Positions 9,316 to 18,492 of a DNA stretch of 64,000 nt are shown in pieces. Below the pieces are notes generated by a model, which saw nothing but the letters and a program-made list of their open reading frames with translations, did not search any database and had not been told where the DNA came from. The stretch covers positions 2,542,001 to 2,606,000 of the forward strand of contig VRMN01000001.1 in assembly GCA_008690995.1 (NCBI GenBank), in the 5' to 3' direction. The stretch is from Porphyridium purpureum. Lineage: Eukaryota; Rhodophyta; Bangiophyceae; Porphyridiales; Porphyridiaceae. The position numbers and the translations under genes were made by a program. The number at the start of each line of letters is the position of its first letter. Positions within the stretch are counted from its first letter, which is position 1.

Positions 9316-12267
9316 CTACAAACTCGATTGCGCCGCAAGAGCCTGGACCGTCGAGGCAGCGCGAGAGCTATGCCGCAACGACGCCGCCCTTGGCGGACCT
9401 GCCATTAAGGCTGCTGCAAATTCCTCATTCGACAGCGCGCCTGTAACAAACTTGGTCAGCTGCGCTTTCAAGAACTCGTAATCCTCAGCAGTCTTGCGCA
9501 ACTCCTTCAATTCAGACATCATGTGCTCTGAGATGACACCGGGCTCCCTACCGTGTGTCGTTTCCGCGTCCGTGTTCAATCGCTGAACGACATGCTTTAG
9601 ACCATCCTCCTTCAGCATCTCTATCGTGATCTCGCGCTGCGCCCTCTTGCGTGACATCTCGCGCTTCAGTCGCAGATTGGACTCGAACTCGATTAAATAG
9701 TACGCCATCAGCTTCACCGCCTCGACAATGAAGAGCCAGATGATCGAGTATGCCCAAGTGATGCCCGCGGCGGCCCAGCCACACCCCACCACAGCTGGGC
9801 CGGCGCCCAGCTGTATCGAATCCAGGTACACCGCCATGAACGTGAGCAAAAATGGCACCACAAACGCCGGCACCAGCAGATAAACGGATGGCCGTCTCTT
9901 GAAATCCAGAAAGAAGCCCTTTGTGCGGGTCGACAGCACGGTCAGAGAAAACGTGATCAACGTATTCAGAAAGAGCGTCGAATTGACTTGCTCCTGCGTG
10001 AGCGAGGCAATGTCGAAATTGTGCCACCAGTTTCCGTACTGAGGCAGAGCCACGTAGGCAAAGATCACCGAATTGATCGTTGAGATGGCGCCCATCAGGA
10101 GCGCGACGACGGTTGGATGTACCATGTTCCACGCTTGCGGAGAGGGCGCAATGGGCACCTTATCCAGGGAGGTGGCCAGGATGACAATATCTTTGAAGAG
10201 CGACACCAGCACGATCAACCAACTGGGGTAGCGAATTCGAAGTGCAACGAAAAGGAGGAAGAAGAAAGCGTAATTGTACGCCGACGCCCAGATGCGGTAC
10301 GTTACGTAAAAGTTGAGCCGCAAAAATGTCTTTCTGGAGCGCTTGATGGCCACAATGATGGTTGATAGACCCGGTTCGGACAAGATGATATCGGCAGCTC
10401 CTTTTGCGGCTTCTGTCGCTCCGGCGACGGCAATCCCGACCTGTGCTTTCTTCAGCGCGGGTGCATCATTCACACCGTCACCCGTCATCCCCACGACGTG
10501 GTTGTTCCTCTGCAGTTGCTCCACAACTGCATACTTGTGTTCTGGGTACACCCCGGCAAATCCGTTAACATTCTCAACCATGGTTGCGAGCTCATCCACA
10601 TTGGACTTGCCGTGCCAAATCTCCGGACCCATGATGCTGGTCCCCAGCCCCAACCGCGCACATGTTTCGATTGCAATGGCCTGTTGGTCGCCTGTGATCA
10701 TCTTCACATCCACAAACAAGTTGTTAGCGGCCTCGATCACCTCCTTGGTATCGTGGCGCGGAGGATCAAACAGGGCGAGAAGGCCTAGCATGTACCAGCT
10801 ACCATCGGAGGAATCACGACGCGCCACGCCAAGATTACGCAGACCGCGGGAAGCATAGCCAACAATGATTTCGTTCACTTCCTGCATCCGCGCAGGGTCC
10901 GAAGCATGGCACAATTTGTTGATCACATCTGGTGAACCCTTGCACACCCCAAAGAGCGCCTGCGTTGGGTCACTTTTGCGATAGACGGTCGCCTCGGCCT
11001 TCTTGTCTGACGGGTTGAAAGGTATGAAGCGCTGCACCACAAAACAGTCTTTGACTGCCAGCAGAATGTCGTTCGGGCATGAGCCAAAAATGGCTGTATC
11101 GATGGCCTCGGCACCTTCACGTTTGGAGGACAGTACGGCTGCCTCATAGAGCTCCTCCAGCGAGAAGCCCTTGGCAATGTATGGCTCATCCAGTTCCAGC
11201 TGATTGAGCGTGAGCGTTCCTGTTTTATCTGAGCACAGCACGTCCATTCCAGCAAGCTCCTCAATGGCAGACAGACGTGTGACAACCGCCTTTTCACGCG
11301 CAAGCTCGCGAGCACCCACAGCAAGAATTGTTGCGATCACTACTGGTAAAGTGACAGGCGCGCCCGCCACCAAAACCACAAAACAGAGCCGTACCGCGTC
11401 GCCAAAGTTCAAGTTTTGCGGCGGCGCGAAAATCAAAATGATGAAGAGCACCGCGCACACCACCATACCACAAAACAGAATCACCATCTGCAGGCGTTTT
11501 GTGAGACGCTGGAGCCGGCCTTCTTCTCGCTCCTCACCTAGCAAAGCCATTGATTTCCCGAACAAAGTATTTGCGCCGATGCTTGTGACTTGAGCTTCCA
11601 GCTCTCCCTGCTTAACCACTGCTCCGGACAGAATATGGTCACCGACGCCACGCGTGACGGCCAGAGCCTCGCCCGTCAATGACGACTCGTCGATCTTGCA
11701 CGGCTCAGAATACTCGTTGCCTCGCAGCATGGCGTCTGCGGGCACCACGACGCCGCCCTTGACCAGGAAGATGTCGCCAGGAACCAACTCGCGCACTTTA
11801 ACGCGTTGCCACTGGTCATCCCGCTTGACATCTATTTCGGGCGCCACGCCGTCTGCGATTTCTGCCATGCTGGCGTTAGTGGAGATCTCGGAGCGCCACG
11901 CGGAGAATACGAGCAAGTTGATTTCGATGAGCAGCAGTGCGAACGAGAGCCACTCTGAGGGCTGAATCGCCGCGGCCAGAATGATCGTGATGAACATAAT
12001 GATTGGGGTGGGCTGCAGGTAGCGCATAAGCAAGTCCAGGTAAATATTTTTCTGCGCAACGATTACCTCATTGTACCCGAATTCGGCGCGCCGCTGCTCG
12101 ACCTGCGCGGTACTCAGTCCGCTTTCAGCCGTCAGCTCCAGCGCCTCCTTTTCCATTGCTCGCATACTGACTGTGACCTCTTTCTCCGAGCCGGCCTGTT
12201 GTTGTTCTGCGGTGGCGGCGACATCATCGGCGGCGTGACTGTGACTACGCCCGTCCGAGCCCTCCAT
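9316..12267 (-). CDS. Plasma-membrane H+-ATPase (P3A-type P-ATPase)
   Basis: Pumps protons out across the plasma membrane at the cost of ATP, energising secondary transport. At 983 residues it is of usual length. Motifs in order: actuator domain with DESSLTGEALAV (TGES-type loop), AGAPVTLPVVIATILAVGA in M4, phosphorylation site CSDKTGTLTLNQ with Asp347, DPPRHDTKEVI, MITGDQQAIAIETCARLG, and hinge MTGDGVNDAPALKKAQVGIA followed by GAADIILSEPGLSTII, a signature of P3A pumps. Hydrophobic pairs flank the catalytic domain as M1-M4 and M5-M10. After M10 a coiled, charged tail of over 100 residues may be regulatory. I do not see a plant-type C-terminal YTV ending that would bind 14-3-3 proteins. Proton specificity is inferred from family motifs. 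Confidence 0.95.
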   Translation of the reverse strand: MEGSDGRSHSHAADDVAATAEQQQAGSEKEVTVSMRAMEKEALELTAESGLSTAQVEQRRAEFGYNEVIVAQKNIYLDLLMRYLQPTPIIMFITIILAAAIQPSEWLSFALLLIEINLLVFSAWRSEISTNASMAEIADGVAPEIDVKRDDQWQRVKVRELVPGDIFLVKGGVVVPADAMLRGNEYSEPCKIDESSLTGEALAVTRGVGDHILSGAVVKQGELEAQVTSIGANTLFGKSMALLGEEREEGRLQRLTKRLQMVILFCGMVVCAVLFIILIFAPPQNLNFGDAVRLCFVVLVAGAPVTLPVVIATILAVGARELAREKAVVTRLSAIEELAGMDVLCSDKTGTLTLNQLELDEPYIAKGFSLEELYEAAVLSSKREGAEAIDTAIFGSCPNDILLAVKDCFVVQRFIPFNPSDKKAEATVYRKSDPTQALFGVCKGSPDVINKLCHASDPARMQEVNEIIVGYASRGLRNLGVARRDSSDGSWYMLGLLALFDPPRHDTKEVIEAANNLFVDVKMITGDQQAIAIETCARLGLGTSIMGPEIWHGKSNVDELATMVENVNGFAGVYPEHKYAVVEQLQRNNHVVGMTGDGVNDAPALKKAQVGIAVAGATEAAKGAADIILSEPGLSTIIVAIKRSRKTFLRLNFYVTYRIWASAYNYAFFFLLFVALRIRYPSWLIVLVSLFKDIVILATSLDKVPIAPSPQAWNMVHPTVVALLMGAISTINSVIFAYVALPQYGNWWHNFDIASLTQEQVNSTLFLNTLITFSLTVLSTRTKGFFLDFKRRPSVYLLVPAFVVPFLLTFMAVYLDSIQLGAGPAVVGCGWAAAGITWAYSIIWLFIVEAVKLMAYYLIEFESNLRLKREMSRKRAQREITIEMLKEDGLKHVVQRLNTDAETTHGREPGVISEHMMSELKELRKTAEDYEFLKAQLTKFVTGALSNEEFAAALMAGPPRAASLRHSSRAASTVQALAAQSSL

Positions 12268-13035
12268 ATCGCCACGTGGCGTCGTCCCCTTGGTGCGGAA
12301 ACCTCTCGTCTTTTGTTCTCACACGTCACTCAAACCCAGAAACTTCGTGTTCGTCGCAACCCCTCTGACACTCCACGTCGAGTCTCAGTTCCGACTCTTG
12401 CTGTGCTAACCTAACTAGTATCTCACCAATCAGCGCAACCTTCCTTGTGGAACAACAGCCATCCACAGAGCCAAAGCAGCCACTTCTCCCTCTCCCATAG
12501 CTGTCCCGCGCGCTCTTTTATATCCATGCGTGTCTGAACTCGACGTACGGATGAGCGTCGCGTGATAGTTAATTTCTCTTCCTCCACGTGGAATTTTAGG
12601 GTTCCGCCCCGAGAGACGCCGTAGGGTTTTGAGTACAAAACCCTAGAAAGTTCTATGATGAAAGATTGTTCGAGAAGCGTGATGATCTCGGACCTGCGAA
12701 ATGTTTGTCATTGTCGTTTTGTGTGGCCTTGTGCAAAGGTCAAAGGCCGGCCGAAGCTTCTGGATTCGTTCTTGACGCGCCCTCCCGGCCATTTTCCGGA
12801 TACGTGGCCGGCTGTGGTTGCGAGTTGTGGAACGAATCAAAACCTGTGGTGGAAATTCGTCCTGTTGGAGAAATTTGTTCTCCCGTCCTTGCTGGAAAGA
12901 GCAAGGACGAAGGGTATAAAAGGACGAAGGGGCAAGCTGGTTCCCGGGAATTTCCAGGTCAAGGTAGAAGAAGAGGTAAGGGCAAATAGAATAAAAAGAG
13001 AATTGGTTAGTTGGATTGAGGCAGTCGTTGGAAGA
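12268..13035. other. H+-ATPase promoter region plus diverged LTR relic
   Basis: The left part is the presumed leader of the H+-ATPase. The right part, up to about 13010, resembles the retroelement LTRs next door but in the opposite (plus) orientation. GGGTATAAAA at 12912 and AGAAGAGGTAAG at 12969 are 57 nt apart, and the same two words are 57 nt apart in the intact LTR; an ATTGG near 13002 matches the LTR end. This is read as an old, diverged relic of a related Ty3/gypsy LTR. Its left boundary is unclear. Confidence 0.5.
12622..12645. repeat. Perfect 9-bp inverted repeat containing telo-box AAAACCCTA
   Basis: TAGGGTTTT and AAAACCCTA flank the 6-base spacer GAGTAC. AAACCCTA is the plant telo-box, a promoter element of many growth genes in plants. 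A further TTTTAGGG word lies just upstream at about 12596. Location is about 355 bp upstream of the H+-ATPase start. Confidence 0.6.
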
Positions 13036-13328
13036 TGTTACCAATGCTTTGCCTTTTACTCTGCTTCTTCTTACCTCTTCTGTCTCCGAGCAAGACCTGA
13101 CCGGCTAGTCCGGGCAGGCGCGTCGCCTTTTTATACCCTTACTTCCGCTAGGGACAGCAAGGCGCCAAGAGAAATGACAATGCAAACCATTGGCATTTCT
13201 GCGCGCGTCTAGAAGTTTCTGGAACCTCTAGAAGCTTCTAGAAACGGTTAAACGGTCTGACGGTTTAACGGCTTACCGGTTTCGGATTAACCGAACCGTT
13301 CTAGGTGACTGGGGTCGAACGGATAACA
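13036..13328 (-). repeat. 3' LTR of the Ty3/gypsy element
   Basis: 293-bp terminal repeat, near-identical to 18200-18492, with TGTTA...TAACA ends. In element sense it carries GGGTATAAAA (plus-strand 13129-13138), a likely core promoter box, and an internal run of short TCTAGAA-type repeats. Confidence 0.97.
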
Positions 13329-13342
13329 TCTCCCCCCCTCTT
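13329..13342 (-). other. Polypurine tract of the Ty3/gypsy element
   Basis: Immediately inside the 3' LTR the minus strand reads AAGAGGGGGGGAGA, the usual position and composition of the plus-strand primer of LTR retroelements. Confidence 0.85.
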
Positions 13343-13447
13343 GGCTCGACGTCTCGGCGAGACTTCAAACTAAGTTGCATTCTTGGCTCGAGGAACCCGC
13401 GCTCCGGGAGAAAACCTCTGCCTAGCAAACTTCTCACAATTCCCAAG

Positions 13448-16400
13448 TCATTCAGAGTCAGACTCTTCGATAATTTTCAACAAGTCTGGCTCAGAATCGG
13501 ACGCTGGCAGGTCGTCGGGTACTTCTTCATCATTTTCCCCTGCCATGTAGTCTTCGCGTCCATAGTATGGCTTCAGATGTTGGATCGGAAAAACATCATG
13601 ACAAGCCACACCCTCGGGCAAAATCACTCGGTAAGCATGCGAGCTTACCTTCTCAATGACAGGCACCGGACCAAGAAACTTTGGTGCCGCCAAATCACTC
13701 TTGTTCGGCCGCAATTGCGGCGCCGTGATCAACACTTGATCACCAACTTGAAACTCCCGGGCATCCTTGCGTCGATCGAAGAACTTCTGCATTCTCCCCT
13801 GGGCTTCGATCAAATTGTCGCGGACTTCTTCATGGACTTTGCACAGGCGAAACCAGTGCTCCGCCATGTCCTTTGTCTGTCCGTCGCGCGCAGGCCTCCA
13901 CCCTTCGCTCGGTGGAAACCAAGGATCCCTTCCATATACCACTTTGAACGGCGCGAATCCAGTGGCACTGCTTGGTGCAGAGTTGTACGCAAACTCGTAC
14001 AACGGCAAGTCTCGCACCCAGCCACTATTCGTCGCCATCAACTTGAGCATTTCCCGAATCACGCGGTTCACTCGCTCAGTTTGGCCATCTGTCTGCGGGT
14101 GGTTGGCGGTAGACATAGCCAACTTCATGCCCACCCGCTTGCTCAACTGCTGCCAAAACGTGGACGTAAACAGCGGATCTCGGTCCGATACAATTGACTT
14201 GGGGTATCCGAAACGGCTCACGACGTGCTTCACGAACAAGTCAGCACAACGCTTTGCTGTCAAGTCCTTGCGCGTCGGGATGAACAGCGCAATCTTCGAA
14301 TAGCGATCCACCACAGTCATAATTGCATCACAGCTGCCTTCGCTCCGAGGCAGCTCCGTCACAAAGTCCATCGAAATGTCGACCCAAGGTCCTTCTGGGA
14401 TCGACAAGGGCTTCAGCTTTCCAAACGACCGATTCTCTGACTTTGTCACTTGGCATGCGTGACAAGTCTTCACAAAACGGCTCACGTCTCGCTTCATCTT
14501 TGGCCAGTAGAAGCGAGTGATCAAAGATGCATACGTCGTGTCGGCTCCACGGTGTCCTGCTGTCGGGATATCGTGGTGGAGCTGCATGACACGCTCTCTG
14601 AACTTCCTCGGCACGCAAACGCGATTCCTCAAGTACAAGAGCCCAGCTTCGGTTCGAAAACCCTGGTGGGTCGGTAAGTCACCCATCAAAGTACCAAAGT
14701 CTGGGTCACTCGAGTACGAACCCACGAATGCCTGGAAACCCGCACCAAATTCATCACACCGAACTTGGTACTCTAGCGCATGTAACTCTGGCTTCCTCGA
14801 CAAAGCATCGGCTACCACGTTCGACTTTCCCTTCACATAGTCGATCGTGATGTCAAACTCGGCTAAAAAGTCCAGCCACCGTGCTTGCCGGCCATTCAGC
14901 TCCTTCTGCGTCATCAAATGTTTCAACGCCTCATGATCTGTATGAAGCACAAACTGTGCTCCGTACAGATAAGGTCGAAACTCTCGCAGACAGTGAATGA
15001 CGGCCATGAGCTCACCTTCATAGCTGCTGTACCTGGTCTCTCGGTCCAGCAGCTTCCTTGACGTAAACGCGACCGGTCTGCCTTCCTGTGCCAGCCATCC
15101 CCCCACCGCGACTTCGGAGCGGTCTGTGTACACCTCGAATGGCTTTTCAGGGTCTGGCAAAGCCAACACCGGCGCTTCCGTCAACATCCCCACAATCTTC
15201 TTGAAGGCCGACTTGCCTTCATCTCCCAGTTCGATCAGCTGCTTCTTCGACTTTGCGTTCTGCAACAGCGAAGTCAGCGGCGCCACGACGGTAGAGTATC
15301 CTTTGGCAAACCTGCGAAACCAGTTTGTCATTCCCAAAAAAGATCTCAACTCCGTCACCGTCTTTGGCACTGGCCAATCTTTCAAAGCTTCCACCTTCCG
15401 TGGATCCATCTTCACACAACCGTTACCGACAATGTTTCCCAGGTATTCGACTTCAGAAACGAAGAAGCTGCATTTCTTGCGCTTCAAACGATACCCTGCC
15501 TTTTGCAAGCGCGACAACACTTCCTTGAGGGCCTCGCTGTGCGACTGCCTATCCTTGGTGAAGACCAAAATATCGTCCAAGTAGACAATGACGGTCTTGT
15601 CCAGCAGATCTGCAAACAGCTCGTTCATGGCCCTCTGAAAAGTTGCCGGCGCGTTGCAAAGACCAAACGGCATCACACGGAACTCGAACTGTCCGTACCT
15701 GGTCTGGAACGCGGTCTTCGGCACATCCTCTCCCCGAACACGCAACTGGTGGTATCCCGATGCCAAATCCAACTTTGAAAAACAGTGAGCTGCGCCCAGT
15801 CGATCCAGCAACTCATCCATGTTCGGCAACGGATACCGGTCCTTCACAGTTGCGTCGTTCAACGCCCGATAATCGACGCACATCCTCATGCTGCCGTCTT
15901 TCTTCTTCACGAACAGCACGGGTGCTCCAAACGGGCTCTGACTCGGCTGGACGAATCCTTTGTCCAGCAAGTCATCCAAAGTCTCTCGGAGGACTTTCAA
16001 CTCCGCAGGGCTCAGTCGGTAGACCCTGCCCACTCTCACAGGCTTCTCATCTTTCAGCCTAATCACATGCTCCACTGTTCGGCTCTCAGGCAGCCCTCGT
16101 GGCTCCTCGAACAGATTTTCGAAATCCTTGAGCATCTTTCTCACAGAGTCAGCGTCTTTGCGCTCCACTGAACAGGGCTCCTCCCTTCCTTTCAGCACGC
16201 CGAGGTAGCACTCTTCTACCTCCTGACTCTTCAACAGCCGACGGAGCTCTTTCCGCGGCACCAGCATCTGCGTCATGCTCCAGGCCTTCTTCTCTCCGTA
16301 GGCCAACATGCCAGACTGCCAATCAATCACTGGGTTCTCCCGCTTCAGCCACTCCATGCCCAGAATTGCGTCTTGTCCCGCAATCCGGCAAATGGCAAAG

Positions 16401-16939
16401 TTAGCGGCCCCTGAGTACCCATCGCTCAGTTCAAACTTGACATTGGAGACCTCTCCGGCTGTTTCCAATACAGACCCATCCGCTAGGGTCACATGATCTC
16501 TCTTCCACGACGCCTTCTGCTTCAGGCCGTCGGATTTCAGCACAAAGTCCACGCTCATAAAGTTGTCCGTCGCGCCACTGTCAATCAAAAACGTGGCCTC
16601 TCCGTCGGACTTGTGCACTTTTCCTCGAACTCGAAGAAGCATGGCAGCTCCCATCCCTCCAAGTTCCTTGATCACGGGCTGATTGGCGCTCGAGTTTCGC
16701 CCACAAGGTGTCGGACAGCCAGACCTTGGCTTACCAAGGCCACCACAGCGGTCTTCATTGCCGCCCCTAGAGGTCTCGTAACGCCTGCGAGCCTCCTTTC
16801 CCTCTGACTGTCCGAGGAACCTCTCTACTCGAGCTCCTCGTTTTTTGACTCCAGCGAGTCTCCCTCCAGCTGCTGGATAGTCTTCCTTGCCTCGGGACAC
16901 TTCCTGGCGATGTGTCCCGGCTTTCCACAATTCCAGCAT
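13448..16939 (-). CDS. pol: Retrotransposon Pol polyprotein (protease, RT, RNase H, integrase)
   Basis: Open frame of 1,163 codons. Parts in order: aspartic protease with DSGAT near residue 120; reverse transcriptase with YLDD near 450; RNase H at about 600-720; integrase zinc-binding region at about 790-830 (CHACQ); integrase core at about 850-1000; and a GPY/F-type module near 1085-1120, ending in an acidic tail. The 5' end overlaps gag in another frame, as in Ty3/gypsy elements that make Gag-Pol by programmed frameshifting, so the first codons may be translated only as part of that fusion. Replicates the element; no host role inferred. Confidence 0.95.
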   Translation of the reverse strand: MLELWKAGTHRQEVSRGKEDYPAAGGRLAGVKKRGARVERFLGQSEGKEARRRYETSRGGNEDRCGGLGKPRSGCPTPCGRNSSANQPVIKELGGMGAAMLLRVRGKVHKSDGEATFLIDSGATDNFMSVDFVLKSDGLKQKASWKRDHVTLADGSVLETAGEVSNVKFELSDGYSGAANFAICRIAGQDAILGMEWLKRENPVIDWQSGMLAYGEKKAWSMTQMLVPRKELRRLLKSQEVEECYLGVLKGREEPCSVERKDADSVRKMLKDFENLFEEPRGLPESRTVEHVIRLKDEKPVRVGRVYRLSPAELKVLRETLDDLLDKGFVQPSQSPFGAPVLFVKKKDGSMRMCVDYRALNDATVKDRYPLPNMDELLDRLGAAHCFSKLDLASGYHQLRVRGEDVPKTAFQTRYGQFEFRVMPFGLCNAPATFQRAMNELFADLLDKTVIVYLDDILVFTKDRQSHSEALKEVLSRLQKAGYRLKRKKCSFFVSEVEYLGNIVGNGCVKMDPRKVEALKDWPVPKTVTELRSFLGMTNWFRRFAKGYSTVVAPLTSLLQNAKSKKQLIELGDEGKSAFKKIVGMLTEAPVLALPDPEKPFEVYTDRSEVAVGGWLAQEGRPVAFTSRKLLDRETRYSSYEGELMAVIHCLREFRPYLYGAQFVLHTDHEALKHLMTQKELNGRQARWLDFLAEFDITIDYVKGKSNVVADALSRKPELHALEYQVRCDEFGAGFQAFVGSYSSDPDFGTLMGDLPTHQGFRTEAGLLYLRNRVCVPRKFRERVMQLHHDIPTAGHRGADTTYASLITRFYWPKMKRDVSRFVKTCHACQVTKSENRSFGKLKPLSIPEGPWVDISMDFVTELPRSEGSCDAIMTVVDRYSKIALFIPTRKDLTAKRCADLFVKHVVSRFGYPKSIVSDRDPLFTSTFWQQLSKRVGMKLAMSTANHPQTDGQTERVNRVIREMLKLMATNSGWVRDLPLYEFAYNSAPSSATGFAPFKVVYGRDPWFPPSEGWRPARDGQTKDMAEHWFRLCKVHEEVRDNLIEAQGRMQKFFDRRKDAREFQVGDQVLITAPQLRPNKSDLAAPKFLGPVPVIEKVSSHAYRVILPEGVACHDVFPIQHLKPYYGREDYMAGENDEEVPDDLPASDSEPDLLKIIEESDSE

Positions 16940-17646
16940 TTGAGCTCGCTTCGAACACGCCTCTGACCCTGCACATGTCCCAGCTCCATCGGGACAGGTC
17001 CTTCCTGCGCTGCGCGACCGAAAAATGGCGTCCTCACACTTGAATCACGCACGCCGCGAGTCGCATGAATGGCGTCATCCACGACCACCGCCACCTGCGC
17101 AGCCTCCGCAAACGTACTCACTCCTCGCTTGTAAACTTCCAAGCGGACCTCGGGCTTCAGACCCCTCACAAAGCGGTCCATCATTTCTGCGTCCGACAAG
17201 TCCGGAATCACAAGTGCCGCGTCCTGAAAAGCCGCCACATACGCATGGGCCGGGCCTTTCTGCGAAAGACGCGTCAACTTGTCCCTTGCACGCCTGATCG
17301 AATCCTGCGGCGTGAACCGAGCACTCACGAGGGCAGCAAAATCATTCCACGTCGTGGGGATCTCCTGCGGGTAGCGTTCGCAGTTTAGAACCCACCAATG
17401 AAGCGCCTCTCCCTCGAAATAGTCAGAAGCCAAGTCCACAGCACGCCTCTCCGCAAGCAGACGTTTCTCCAAATCGTCCGGGTGGATGCTCTCCAACAAC
17501 CGGCCCAAGATCTTCTTTCTCGCCTGGAACAACCACGTCTTCACAACCAGAAGGTCCCTCTTCCCGTCGAACCTCATCAGACGGGCCTCCTTCGGGCCAC
17601 GTGGTCCCAGCGTCTCCGAATCAATCTCCATGCTCTCTGGACACAA
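16825..17646 (-). CDS. gag: Retrotransposon Gag with CCHC zinc knuckle
   Basis: A 273-residue structural protein that would form the virus-like particle and bind the element RNA. The central part is a Ty3-type retrotransposon gag domain (ALHWWVLNCERYP, then FVRGLKPEVR). The C-terminal knuckle CWNCGKPGHIARKC lies near residue 240. It overlaps the start of pol by 115 nt in a different frame. A leader of about 550 nt separates it from the 5' LTR. Confidence 0.93.
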   Translation of the reverse strand: MCPESMEIDSETLGPRGPKEARLMRFDGKRDLLVVKTWLFQARKKILGRLLESIHPDDLEKRLLAERRAVDLASDYFEGEALHWWVLNCERYPQEIPTTWNDFAALVSARFTPQDSIRRARDKLTRLSQKGPAHAYVAAFQDAALVIPDLSDAEMMDRFVRGLKPEVRLEVYKRGVSTFAEAAQVAVVVDDAIHATRGVRDSSVRTPFFGRAAQEGPVPMELGHVQGQRRVRSELKCWNCGKPGHIARKCPEARKTIQQLEGDSLESKNEELE

Positions 17647-18186
17647 GCACGCTCAACGATCACGACAACACGAACAGCAAGCCTCCGATGCTCACTTTCT
17701 CCAACAGCTGCGCGCACCACAAACGGGGCTCGGTCGCCCTCACGACCACAAATCGACACACGAAGCGGTCCTCTCACTCACACACACGCACAGCAACCCT
17801 CTCACGCACACACAACAAAGCACACAGCAATCCTCCTCTGTTGCGCTGGATGGGGAGCGGCCCGGGCCTTTGCACTGGGGCGGGGATTATAGATGCGATC
17901 TTATATGGAGGTGTTCGGCGCCTACCTTCGCAAAGGTGGTCGTGCGACACTAGGATGAATCCTAGTGAAGGCTGACCGTTACGGCTCTTGCCTACTAATA
18001 CGTGCTAAGGCAGAGAGCGAGTCCGCCGTCAAGGCCTAGGCCTATCGTACAGCCAAGACTGAGACCCGCTTCCACCCGTCGCACCCTCCGGATCGACTTA
18101 CTCGAACCCCCTTACCCGCAGACTCTCCCACCCAGGCAACCCCAGAGAAACTCTAAGAGAACCTTAGAGCAACCCCAGGTAACCAG

Positions 18187-18197
18187 CGATGATACCA
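18187..18197 (-). other. Primer-binding site of the Ty3/gypsy element
   Basis: Two bases inside the 5' LTR the minus strand reads TGGTATCATCG. TGGTATCA is complementary to the 3' end of initiator-methionine tRNA as used by many plant retroelements. Only about eight bases match the plant consensus, so tRNA identity is inferred. Confidence 0.7.
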
Positions 18198-18199
18198 AA

Positions 18200-18492
18200 T
18201 GTTACCAATGCTGTGCCTTTTACTCTGCTTCTTCTTACCTCTTCTGTCTCCGAGCAAGACCTGACCGGCTAGTCCGGGCAGGCGCGTCGCCTTTTTATAC
18301 CCTTACTTCCGCTAGGGACAGCAAGGCGCCAAGAGAAATGACAATGCAAACCATTGGCATTTCTGCGCGCGTCTAGAAGTTTCTGGAACCTCTAGAAGCT
18401 TCTAGAAACGGTTAAACGGTCTGACGGTTTAACGGCTTACCGGTTTCGGATTAACCGAACCGTTCTAGGTGACTGGGGTCGAACGGATAACA
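18200..18492 (-). repeat. 5' LTR of the Ty3/gypsy element
   Basis: 293-bp repeat near-identical to 13036-13328; the promoter end of the element in minus-strand sense. Followed on the plus strand by the GAAGA target duplication at 18493-18497. Confidence 0.97.

Larger units (their letters stand above)
13036..18492 (-). mobile_element. Ty3/gypsy (Metaviridae) LTR retrotransposon, whole-looking and young
   Basis: A 5,457-bp element read on the minus strand. It is bounded by 293-bp direct LTRs (13036-13328 and 18200-18492) that begin TGTTA and end TAACA. A 5-bp target duplication GAAGA stands on both sides (13031-13035 and 18493-18497). It has a primer-binding site, polypurine tract, gag with a zinc knuckle, and pol in the order protease, reverse transcriptase, RNase H, integrase, which is the gypsy order. 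The LTRs differ at only one visible base, so the insertion is recent. The element looks whole. Confidence 0.97.

Noticed and set aside
13577-16807. Long plus-strand open frames opposite the retrotransposon pol gene
   Set aside because: They are the reverse complement of a well-supported pol frame and show no family motifs.
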